From Branchiostoma lanceolatum (lineage: Eukaryota > Chordata > Leptocardii > Amphioxiformes > Branchiostomatidae): a DNA stretch of 64,000 bases. This document shows, one piece after another, positions 48,001 to 57,000 of this stretch (its first letter is position 1; every line of letters begins with the position of its first letter). The notes beneath the pieces were generated by a model that saw only the letters and a list, made by a program, of their open reading frames with translations, had not been told where the DNA came from and did no database searches. A program made the position numbers and the translations under genes. Where the stretch lies: contig NC_089724.1 of assembly GCF_035083965.1 (NCBI RefSeq), positions 501,001 through 565,000 of the forward strand, given 5' to 3'.

Positions 48001-51000
48001 ATCTTCTGTGTAGCCACAATGGTCAAATAGTTAGACTAAGGGATATAGGTGAGAAGTTGTGGCTTATCTTTAACATGGACCTCCGCACCTCTGCTTGTTT
48101 TCACCAGAGGGAGTGCTGCAGGAGGAAACGACGGAGGCAGACCCGGGAGACCTGGGGCAGATCGTCGTCAAGTGAGCAGTGTTTCTTTCATAATATCATG
48201 ATAGTTTCATCTGGCTGGTTTATTTCTTTATCTATTGGTGTATTGATGGAGATATAATGAGTTGATAACATCTGAAAGGTAAAAATAATTGTGGTTGTCT
48301 GAAAGAATTTTATTTAATGATTGATTCAAGCTACTCAAAATAATGATTTTTTTCCATGCCTGTTGTTATCCAGGATACAGTTTGATGGGAATGTAGATGT
48401 TAAATATACATGTTAGAATGCAGTTTTGGTTATCCAGCTGTTCAACAAGAGGTCAGGATAAATACAGACTAGACGACTGTTGTCTCTCCTGGAACAAGTT
48501 TGAACTGTAATTTCCAACACAAAAATTGGACTTACCCAAAATTTTTGACTGTACAACTCCAGTCTTTCCTCCTGTACAACATATACATAGACTATCTCTT
48601 CTGGCTCTGCTGGCCTACTTGATAATATAATCTAGCAATATTTTCTTTCAATCTGAAAACCTACAAATAAAGAAGGTTTAGTCTATTCTATTCTACAATG
48701 ATGATGAAAGGAGTTTCCACCTCTTGCCGTTAACCCCCCCCCAGGCTGCCCCTGCCCCCGGGGTCCTTCTCCACCCTGTGGGAGCACGACAGTTTCTTCG
48801 AGGAGCTGTACTTCTCAAGATTCCCAGTAAGTCTCCAACAAGACCTTCTTAAGGAGTGGTTGTCCTCAAAGTCTTCTTTATGACATTTTTGTTAGGACTT
48901 GTTTTTAAATCTGCATTTCTCAGAATTTTTGTATAAGAAAGCTGCATGTTTAAAACGCACATAATTGTGATATCTACATTGTATCATCTGAGTAGCTTCT
49001 GTTACACCAACAGAAAACCTTATACATAATAAGAATTAATAATCATGATATGATCCTTCTTCACATTAGGGAAGTCTTGAAATGTTGCAAATAATTGCGT
49101 CTGCAATGTATTACAGAATGCTTTCAACCGTGAACTCAAAACACTGTGAAAACCTTCTTCCCTCAATTAAGTCCCCGCTGTTGTAGATAATTTCATATTT
49201 CATAAAGTTTTCTTGTCGGCTGAAAGTGTCCCCTTTTTGTTTCAAATTTCAGGGCTTCTACGACACCATGGATGCTGGTATCCGTGATGAGAAGGGCTAT
49301 ATCGCTGTGATGTCACGTGCTGATGATGTCATCAACGTGGCCGGGCATCGCCTGTCCTCAGGGTCCTTGGAAGAGGTGAATGAAAGTCTCAATGTTGTCT
49401 TCAGTTTTTAGGAAGAAGGTAGTAAAATTTTGACTGTTGTCTTAGGGTTTTAGAAAGAAATTAGTGAAAGTTTGACTGTTTCCTTCAGTTTTTAGGAAAA
49501 ATATAGTGAAAGTTTTACTGTAGTCTTCTGATTTAGGAGGATGGTAGTAAAAGATTGACTGTAATCAGGCAGTGAAAGTTTTACTGTCATATTAGGGTTT
49601 TAGGAAGAAGGTTGTGAAAGCTTGACTGTTGTCTTCAGTTTTTAGGAAGAAGGTAGTGAAAGTTTGACGTGTTGCCCCTCCTCCCCAGGCCATCTTGGAG
49701 CACCCTGACCTTGCAGACTGCGCCGTGGTGGGGCTGGAGGATTCTCTCAAGGGTCACGTGCCCCTCGGGCTCTGTGTCCTCAAGTCAGGTAACGTTAACC
49801 TGCCCCTCGGGCTGTGTGCCCTTACTCTAAGTCAGGTAACATGAACCTTAAGACCCTACCTCTCCGGCTCTGTGTCCTCAAGTCAGGTAACCTGACCATT
49901 AACAATTATCATTTGCTTTGTATCCTGTGTGACAAGGATAGCATTTTTATTTCTCCATGTAAAATGAAGGTTATGTTTCTGGGACAGTGTCTATACACTC
50001 ATGATAACCCAAGAATGCCTGGATGGATTGTCTTCAAGTTGGTATTTGGTATGTTCAACTTAGTATACAAGTTAATGAGACCTCAAATTATTACATTTTA
50101 GGCCTCCCAGCAGCTTCTGGTTTTGATATCTCCTGTTCTAGACAAGCTAGCGCTATGGTCAAGAATTTTTGGTGGTAGATAGCTCCGGAATCTTGAAGAA
50201 GTGGGATAAGTTTGAGCCCTTTTGTCTCCTCATGTCTTCCTCCTCCAGGTGTGACCAAACCAGAAGACGCTGTTCTTGAGGAGGTGGTTGCCTTGGTGAG
50301 GAAGACGGTGGGCCCCGTTGCTGCCTTTAAGAAAGCCATCGCCGTGAAGAGACTGCCCAAGACACGCTCCGGGAAGATCGCGAGAGCCAGCATCGCTAAG
50401 ATGATCAATGGGAAACCATATAAGGTAATGGCCTTTTTACTCATGTTCATAGAAAAGACAATTTGTATTTATCCTCTGGCTTTCTTTGCAGAGTGCAGAC
50501 TTTAGGGCTTCCATTGTGATAGCTGTCTTCAGCATTTTGCATTCTAAGCTTGCATCTTGCATTTTCACATGAATAAACAAGATTTTTTTCTAAGAGTTTG
50601 TAGAAAAATTTGCTTCTTGGTGTATGACTTTTGTTTTGAATTTTGTGCTGGTTTTGGGGGAATGAACTTATTAAGTAAGAAACAGTTGATTAACTCTTTG
50701 GTAAAGAATCGATCTTCTGTATGCTGCAGTTCATCAATCATTTACCAGAGGGTGCTTTTTCTCATGGCGTTGGCTCCTGTGGTCTCTCTTGGCCATTTCA
50801 ATGTCATTTCAAGTCTATGATAATTTGCAGTCAAGACTTCAAATGCTGACTAGCTTATTTAATGAATAACAAAGAACTTTATTCACAATCAGAAATTTAC
50901 AACACCCAATGTTTTGTTGACTGTCACTTTCTTTAGAGCGATAGGGACTGGTTCTACTTTGCACTGTAGCCAGGTGTAGCTGCTGCTTTGTGAGGAATAC

Positions 51001-51559
51001 AGTCCCAAATGCAGTAATGGATAAAGGACTTTTAAATAAAATGAAATGAAATGGACTTTGTTATTCAGTCATTCACCAACCTGATGAAATCATTCATGGT
51101 ATCTAAAATTATCTCAAATGCACATATAGTGATACAACAAAGACAGACTTTTCTATACGTCTGATACAAGTTATGTTTCCCTACTTCATACACCTAAGTG
51201 ACACAGACAACTTCATATTTCTAATAAGTTTTGTAAAATCTTTGGTTATGAAACATATCTGCTCTTACAGTGTTACCATTACAAACAAGTGAGGGGACGT
51301 TAACTTCACTTAGATTACAATTCCTATTTAGTAACTTGACAATGTATGTATCTGTAAACTATTCTTTTGAATTGACCTGTACTTAACCAAGTGGGTATAT
51401 GTGTACAATAAAGGTCCTTATTGGTTAAATGATTAATCGATTAATTAATAACCATGAAAAATCTCTAACTTCCTTCAGATTCCAGTGACTATCGAGGACG
51501 CAACTGTTTACGGTGAACTGGCGGAACTGTTCACCAAGGCCGACATTTGCAAGAATTAA
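36021..51559 (+). CDS. ACSS3: ACSS3, mitochondrial short-chain acyl-CoA synthetase
   Basis: Nineteen exons: 36021-36249, 36542-36671, 37068-37212, 39783-39971, 40738-40869, 41487-41627, 42493-42573, 43076-43171, 44083-44193, 45205-45245, 45876-45979, 46481-46576, 47677-47706, 48108-48171, 48745-48826, 49253-49375, 49689-49788, 50249-50424, 51479-51559; all phases fit, about 716 residues (human about 686). The family joins propionate or acetate to CoA via an acyl-adenylate in the mitochondrial matrix. The first exon is Arg/Ser/Cys-rich, fitting a transit peptide. Then come the N-terminal WxGG-type region ([17 protein letters not shown]), the AMP-binding loop [23 protein letters not shown], the HWWQT/ETGSAIT junction, [10 protein letters not shown], and the catalytic Lys in PKTRSGKI. 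An alternative last exon lies at 52318-52398. Confidence 0.96.
36727..36940 (+). mobile_element. SINE family 1, intact copy in ACSS3 intron 2
   Basis: Same block order as the split copy at 34.7 kb: CCCCGGATCGAATCCGGGAT (B-box like), GGAGCTGCACCGTCTTTCGG, GAGACGATAAATGGGGGTCC, CGAGGAGGTGCCTCGAG, then ATTACTCACATGGGTACCTA. Ends near a TTATTATTATT tail, as expected for a SINE. Confidence 0.8.
37140..39390 (+). repeat. 103-bp donor-side array of ACSS3 exon 3, ~21 copies, each with a Pol III B-box
   Basis: The last ~58 coding bases of exon 3 (ACAGCCCCGTCACCAACACC onward, [18 protein letters not shown]) and ~45 intronic bases (GTAGGTCTGGTTTGTGTGGG onward) form a 103-bp unit repeated to 39389. Donors recur every 103 bp from 37213. 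A 212-bp higher-order pair with GAACAGGTACACGTATG is seen twice near 38030-38330. Nearly every unit contains GGTTCGAATCC, a perfect B-box consensus for TFIIIC. The intron part may descend from a tRNA or SINE fragment. 103 is 1 mod 3, so read-through shifts frame each unit. Confidence 0.95.
39500..39782 (+). repeat. Duplicated acceptor and 5' part of ACSS3 exon 4
   Basis: A TGTGTGTTGATGTGTGTACC-type array leads to TTATACAG/GTGTCCAGGTTTGC at 39651. The copied coding part runs [20 protein letters not shown] and ends MPM followed at once by TGA (39726-39728). The real exon starts at 39783 after a second acceptor. Use of the first acceptor truncates the enzyme. Confidence 0.92.
40240..40406. repeat. 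Inverted-repeat element ACAGTCAAACCTGTA, copy 1
   Basis: ACAGTCAAACCTGTACCAGT, then GACCA, at the left faces TGGTCACT..GTTTGACTGT at the right. A second copy with the same ends is at 45397-45494, both in ACSS3 introns. Confidence 0.7.
40890..41160 (+). repeat. Pyrimidine-rich TTTCTTTCTTAAAG tract
   Basis: Intron 5 of ACSS3 begins with about 270 bases of TTTC/CTTTC units broken by AAG. It directly follows the exon 5 donor. Confidence 0.85.
41887..42105 (+). mobile_element. tRNA-derived SINE, family 2, copy 2
   Basis: Shares with 9478-9700 the AACGGTTAGAGC head, a B-box-like AGGTTTGATACTC, CATGCCCCAACGTTGTGCCT, GGTGGAGTGACA, CTTCGGCTAA and AGATTTGGTGCCCAACGTGCC. Located in ACSS3 intron 6. Confidence 0.7.
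43605..43800 (-). repeat. Microsatellite-cored dispersed repeat, third copy
   Basis: On the minus strand it reads GGTCACATACCAGGAGGCC, then AAATCAACTTTGACATTCGT, then CTTGAGTTATGCTGACTA, ending in a CACACACAGACACC tract; homologous to the two copies at 4785-5215. Confidence 0.75.
43850..43990 (-). mobile_element. Possible Penelope-like 3' end remnant
   Basis: Read on the minus strand, CTGACGAAAAGTAGTGGATG, then CTACTTGAAACGTCTGACC and ATTATATCCAGTTGTTTGAG, resembles the GAAGAAG..GAAACGTC..ATCCAGTTG signature at Penelope-like element ends. No coding remnant. Confidence 0.35.
44430..44530 (+). repeat. Dispersed repeat copy (partner at 8325)
   Basis: Contains TTCACACCGGGATTAACTA, then TACTCTTTTCAATAAGTGTA, then GTGGATTTC, matching the copy at 8325-8410. 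It sits in ACSS3 intron 9. Confidence 0.6.
44583..44956. mobile_element. Non-autonomous TIR transposon with ATAGC duplication
   Basis: Terminal inverted repeats CAGTGTTCTCACCAGAATTT and, reversed, CAGTGTTCTCGCCAGGCCTT enclose 374 bp. Subterminal ACAGCATAGGGG motifs recur near both ends and internally. ATAGC is found directly outside both ends (44578-44582 and 44957-44961), a possible target-site duplication. No open frame. Confidence 0.75.
45397..45494. repeat. Inverted-repeat element ACAGTCAAACCTGTA, copy 2
   Basis: AGTCAAACCTGTACTAGTGA, then CCACC, faces AGTCAGGTTTGACTGT. Same family as 40240-40406. Confidence 0.7.
45927..46265 (+). repeat. Donor-side duplications of ACSS3 exon 11 (4 copies)
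   Basis: The exon end (ACACGGGAGGTGATGGGGGT, then CACTGGTGGCAGACAG) and the donor GTCAGG with GGGTTAGAGTTCAGGGGTTA are repeated in decayed form, with donor-like sites near 45980, 46077, 46157 and 46252. Confidence 0.85.
46577..46930 (+). repeat. G-rich telomere-like tract in ACSS3 intron 12
   Basis: Many GGGTTA, GGGTAA and AGGGGG variants follow the exon 12 donor. The strand is strongly G-rich and could form G-quadruplexes. Units are irregular, so this is not a telomeric array. Confidence 0.7.
47189..47543. mobile_element. Foldback element, 355 bp, ~137-bp arms
   Basis: The left arm GTTACAAGAATATTCCTCAA through GACTTGTG and the right arm, its inverse, ending TTGAGGAATATTCTTGTAAC differ at only a few positions over about 137 bases. 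The centre (GTCCTACCTCCC..GTAAGTAGGAC) has a further small hairpin. It lies in ACSS3 intron 12. High arm identity suggests recent insertion or arm homogenisation. Confidence 0.9.
49376..49680 (+). repeat. ~45-bp intronic tandem repeat
   Basis: Units of the type GTTTGACTGTTGTCTTCAGT, then TTTTAGGAAGAAGGTAGTG, recur about six times directly after the exon 16 donor in ACSS3. The first unit overlaps the donor-proximal bases (GAAAGTCTCAATGTTGTC). Confidence 0.85.
49755..49900 (+). repeat. Donor-side duplications of ACSS3 exon 17 (3 copies)
   Basis: CCCCTCGGGCTCTGTGTCCT, then CAAGTCAG/GTAAC, is followed by two diverged copies, with donors near 49789, 49836 and 49887. Confidence 0.85.
51479..51559 (+). 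CDS. ACSS3: ACSS3 last exon, proximal alternative (19a)
   Basis: After acceptor CTTCCTTCAG the exon codes for [20 protein letters not shown] and ADICKN, then TAA. It aligns with the usual C-terminus of the family (..TIEDxxxFGxxEE..). AATAAA follows at 51764-51769. Confidence 0.88.
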   Translation: MPVTIEDATVYGELAELFTKADICKN

Positions 51560-52317
51560 CTCATCCAGTCAACTAATCAACTTAACCATCGGTAGAGTGA
51601 TTAGTAATCATGGAAATCAATCAGTTAACGAGCAGGATGTTCCCAGGTAGCATCGGTCTGTAGTAGAAGGGCTTCACTGTTAGTGGTTGGAACTTAAATC
51701 TAACTCAGAAATTGCATTTTTATAGTTTCTACAAAATCTTGTTGGTGACAAGTGAAACAATTTAATAAATCATAGCTAAATTTTACACCTAGAATTTTAT
51801 AGATTTTGCAAAAAAAAGCAAACAAACAAAAACAAAGAGACTAGTTTCTACCTGGCGACATCTCACGTTAGGTCGAAACACTTGCTGCACTTGCAATATT
51901 AAGAAAAATGCTTTTTTTTCCACAGTTTCTTTAGTTGAAATTCTCGCTTTCTCAAAATTTCATCGACAGAAAACAGTGAACGTGCGGGCTTTCCCTCTGT
52001 TGAAGCTCTGTCCTGGTAAAACTTTCCACACTTCCCCGATTGGTTGCGACGGTGATTCGACGAGTTGTTTACCGTTACCAGGACAACACCCTGCCTGCTG
52101 TCTCACCTGTTTGTTGTTTACTGTTGTGTGTTGTTTACAAGCTTGTTGTTTAGAGGAAAGATGCAGCGAGTGTTTCGCCCTCTGTGATTCTTTGGTAATC
52201 ATTAATCGACATCAATGATTTTATTCAAATTTCTGCTGTGATTATTTGCTGCAGTGCGCTAGCTCATTGTTTACATCATAGGTTTTAATTTTCTTTTTTT
52301 TAACTTTTTTTTTGCAG

Positions 52318-52398
52318 ATTCCTGCAACTGTGGAGGAAGTCGGAGTTTTCCCCGAACTAAAGGAAACTTTGACTGAAAAGAGCATTATGTCAGACTAG
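52318..52398 (+). CDS. ACSS3: ACSS3 last exon, distal alternative (19b)
   Basis: A second exon with the same phase and length, after TTTTTTTTTGCAG, codes for IPATVEEVGVFPELKETLTE and KSIMSD, then TAG. It is homologous to 19a but clearly diverged in sequence. AATAAA follows at 53159-53164 and 53189-53194. Two tandem alternative last exons, each with its own poly(A) signal, are inferred. Confidence 0.82.
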   Translation: MPATVEEVGVFPELKETLTEKSIMSD

Positions 52399-54074
52399 AT
52401 CTGATAGAGTAGGGAGTAATGTCAGACTGAATCTTACAGAGAAGGGAGTTTGACAGCGTGAACTTAATGAATTAACTCACAGAGAAGAGGGGAAATCAGC
52501 TCCACCTCAAAATAACTAAGTTAGTAAAAAGAAAATTAATTAAAGAAAGTATATTAATGTACTGCTCTAACAGTATTTTGACGTTTTATCTAATGATATT
52601 TATAACAATCAAGCAATATAATATATTTCAAAATTTCCTTCCCTAAATTGCAATTTTTACTTCAGGTTAAGTTGTTGTGTATATCTGTGTGAACCGAGTT
52701 TTAACCCTAGTTATATAATAATATGCGAACTAAGGGATTAATGATTTTAAAGGAAAAATTGCAATACTAGATATGAACATATTTTACACTGATGCTAAAC
52801 ACTAATCATGACCGTATGAACAATCTTGTTTATGTATGGTAAGTGGGTAATATTCGGTGGACTGCTTCTTGGTGGCGTGTGTCTTAAAGTCTCAGGGACC
52901 TCGTATGTATCTGATCCTCTGCTTTGGTATCTAATCAAATAGGAAACTTTGTCTTCCGGCGATGTTTTCAAATATATCTATGAAGTTGGCTTCAATGTCC
53001 CGATTTATCATGACAATGATGAAATAATGTATAGCGGAAAATTGTAAATTGGTGAATTTTGTACAATCAGTTTTGCAGAAAATGTGGTGTGTATCAAATC
53101 TATCAATGTACGGGTTTATTTTGTTTTGTGGCCACGAAAAAAAATGCTAACATTGTGTAATAAAATGGTGCAGAAAATACGTAAAGTGAATAAACTGAGT
53201 GATTGCTACCGCAGAGGTAGAAACGCTTGATGTCTTTAATTGAAGGGTGGGTATAGCTACTACTTCTAAGTAGAAATATTTGTTGTACTCAGACACTCAG
53301 GCAGTGCGTCAAAACAGCCACGGACAAAATTCGGCCGTCCTGTGACGCATAAGGTTGTCGTAAGTCAATGTTGACGGACGGTTCTGTCGTCGCCACGGTG
53401 AAAATCCTACAACAACGAAAATCTTCAGGTCGAATTTGACAGCGCCTAACACAAATGACAATGATGGCAGCGTATACTACGCGCCATCCGTGTGCAAAAT
53501 TTCCATTGCTTTTGAATTATGAAGTCAAGTGTTCGGTGTACGTATATAAAGTCTAGATGTGAATTAATGAATGTCTCATTATTACTTCACAGCCGTCCGA
53601 GGTTCAATCATGGCAACAACTATTCATTAAAAATGTTAGACGGATTTTCTTTCATACCTATGATTGTATTGATAACTGAGTAACTTTTATATATTTCAAT
53701 TCACGTCATCATCTCGTCATCCCCTAGATACAAGCTAGCGTGCGACTAGAAATAGCACTATTGTGGTTAAATGTGGTGTCTATCTCTAAGATCTTTGTAT
53801 ATTGTCTTAAAGAATTAATGGTTTTAATAATTAATGTGTGTTTGTATCATGGATTTCGTATTCATTTGTGTAATGATGTGGATGAATTTTAATGTGAATG
53901 CTACAGCAACAATTCAGTCCGTTGACTGCTACTGTTGAGCATTATTTTACCTTCTGAAATAAACCATTCATATAAATATTCTAAGTTCTATCCGCTGTCC
54001 CTGGCCCTCAGATGCGTCTTTAGTTATATTTTCGGACGACAAAGTTTCTGCTTTACGCCTCTGTTCCTACTGAA
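52399..54074. other. Convergent intergenic region and 3' UTRs
   Basis: AT-rich, no open frame of note. The distal ACSS3 3' UTR probably runs to about 53.2 kb. The rest separates the two convergent genes; TTTATT at 53115 would be an AATAAA for the minus-strand receptor gene if its 3' UTR is about 1 kb. Confidence 0.5.
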
Positions 54075-57000
54075 TTAGTCCCGAATGGCCAGGATCGCCT
54101 GTTCTTCTGCCTCCATGTTCCGCCCGAAAAACACGAGGATGATGACGTCACTCGTCAGCGCACCAATCAGCCAAAGGATGACGAATATGCGGTCCATCAC
54201 CATGGCAACCTGGAGGATGGGGAGGAGATTTTGCCGTGAGGCTTCGGTCAGTTGATATTAAGCACAGGAAAGAATTCTCAAGGCCTGCTGACTACTCCAA
54301 AACTACGCCTAATTCATTTTCCGTTTTGATCAATTTCGGGACCTTTTCTTTGTTTCACGGTCCCGCAGTTGTCAATTTAGGAGACTTCGCGTCCTCAGGA
54401 TCGGGCTTCAGCTGCCGTAAGAAGTATGTTTGGTGTGTGCTTCTCTCTCCCTCTCTCTATCTGCATGTGTGTCTGTTGTTTGATTTCTCTCTCTTTCTGT
54501 GTGTGTGGGTTTGTTTGTTTGTTTATACCCACAGTTGTCCATTCAGGCGGCTCGGCGTCCTCTTCGGGCTCCAGCCGCTGTAAGATGTCGTCAAACTTGT
54601 CCGACAGCTCGTCAAACTTCTCGAAGTACGGGGCGGTCCCGCTCACGTCTGGGGCACGGGGCAAAGGGGAAAAAACGCGTTAGCTCGATCGACCCATGTA
54701 CCAAAGATGGCATACACCACAATGTGGCAAAACACTGTGACGACTCAGACATGAAGCAAGACCAACCTTCAGCGATGCAATTAAGTAACTGTCACTGATA
54801 TTGAAATGTATCGCAGCTAGATTGGTCAGAACCAATGTATTTCAAGATGAGGCAAAATTGAATTATGTATTGAGCGATGCAGCAGAATGAAAATGTTCAG
54901 CAAAACAGCTTAGACAGTATGATTAGTTTGTTTGTGTAGCAAAACAACATTGTTCATCTAGCCTGCAAAGTAGAAAATCGGAAGAATACTGCTTGAATAT
55001 GACGTCACACCTTTGGGCGGGGAGATGTGCACAGAGCAGGGCGGCTCCTCGCTGACGTCATGGAGCGATCGCGCATGCGCATTACGCCTGATGAGTACGG
55101 GGCTGTGGTACAGCTTGGCTCGCGGGGTGGGCGTGGTCAGGGCCCCGTTGCCCTGGAGATGCAGACAAATTTCACACAAATTAATTCTTACGCTATTTAG
55201 CCATATTGATATACTATCATTTCATAGCAGATTATGAAAAATTAAAACTCAACCCTCGAAACGGACCCCTGTCGCGGAAGTATTGGTTTGCGAAACGTTG
55301 AAAGTCAAACCCTTTGACCCCTGCAATAAAAACTTTACCGTGTCGGGTTGGTCCCCCGCTCCCGCCTCCGCCGGGGCTGCAGTACCCTTGCCCAGCAGCA
55401 GGCGGCGCACTAGGGTCGGGACTGGGGCGCTGGGCGGGCGGTGGTGAACCCGCAACACCAGCACGGTGAACAGGATGGAGAGACCCACCAGCCCCATGGC
55501 GTTGTGGAACCAGATGTCTGGGGCGGGGGAAAAAATCACGTGACATTACATGCCGCATAATGTTGTGGAACCAGATGTCTGGGGCGGGAAAACAAAGTCA
55601 CGTGACATTACATGCCGCATAGTGTTGTGGAACCAGATGTCTGGGGCGGGAAAACAAAGTCACGTGACATTACATGCCGCATAATGTTGTGGAACCAGAT
55701 GTCTGGGGCGGGAAAACAAAGTCACGTGACATTACATGCCGCATAATGTTGTGGAACCAGATGTCTGGGGCGGGAAAACAAAGTCACGTGACATTACATG
55801 CCGCATAGTGTTGTGGAACCAGATGTCTGGGGCGGGAAAACAAAGTCACGTGACATTACAGGCCGCATTATGTTGTGGAACCAGATGTCTGGGGTGGGAA
55901 AACAAAGTCACGTGACATTACATGCCGCATAATGTTGTGGAACCAGATGTCTGGGGCGGGAAAACAAAGTCACGTGACATTACAGGCCGCATTATGTTGT
56001 GGAACCAGATGTCTGGGGTGGGAAAACAAAGTCACGTGACATTACATGCCGCATAATGTTGTGGAACCAGATGTCTGGGGCGGGAAAACAAAGTCACGTG
56101 ACATTACATGCCGCATAATGTTGTGGAACCAGATGTCTGGGGCGGGAAAACAAAGTCGCGTGACATTACATGCCGCATAGTGTTGTGGAACCAGATGTCT
56201 GGGGCGGGAAAACAAAGTCACGTGACATTACAGGCCGCATTATGTTGTGGAACCAGATGTCTGGGGTGGGAAAACAAAGTCACGTGACATTACATGCCGC
56301 ATAATGTTGTGGAACCAGATGTCTGGGGCGGGAAAACAAAGTCACGTGACATTACATGCCGCATAATGTTGTGGAACCAGATGTCTGGGGCGGGAAAACA
56401 AAGTCGCGTGACATTACATGCCGCATAATGTTGTGGAACCAGATGTCTGGGGCGGGAAAACAAAGTCGCGTGACATTACATGCCGCATAATGTTGTGGAA
56501 CCAGATGTCTGGGGTGGGAAACAAGTTAAGCTTCTAGAATTATAATCCGATGACGTGCTCGGGGACGGCGATGGGTTCATCGATTGAAGGTGCGTTGGCG
56601 ATATTAACCAGTCATGGTTCACGTGATGCATGGTGCACAGTAGATAACTCACCGATTAGCGGCACGTGGGCGGTGTTACCTAGTGGATCACGTGATGCAT
56701 GGTGCACAGTAGATAACTCACCGATTAGCGGCACGTGGGCGGTGTTACCTAGTGGATCACGTGATGCATGGTGCACAGTAGATAACTCACCGATTAACGG
56801 CACGTGGGCGGTGTTACCTAGTGGATCACGTGATGTATGGCGCACAGTAGATAACTCACCGATTAGCGGCACGTGCGCGGTGTTACCTAGGGGATCACGT
56901 GATGCATGGTGCACAGTAGATAACTCACCGATTAGCGGCACGTGGGCGGTGTTACCTAGGGGTTCACGTGATGCATGGTGCACAGTAGATAACTCACCGA

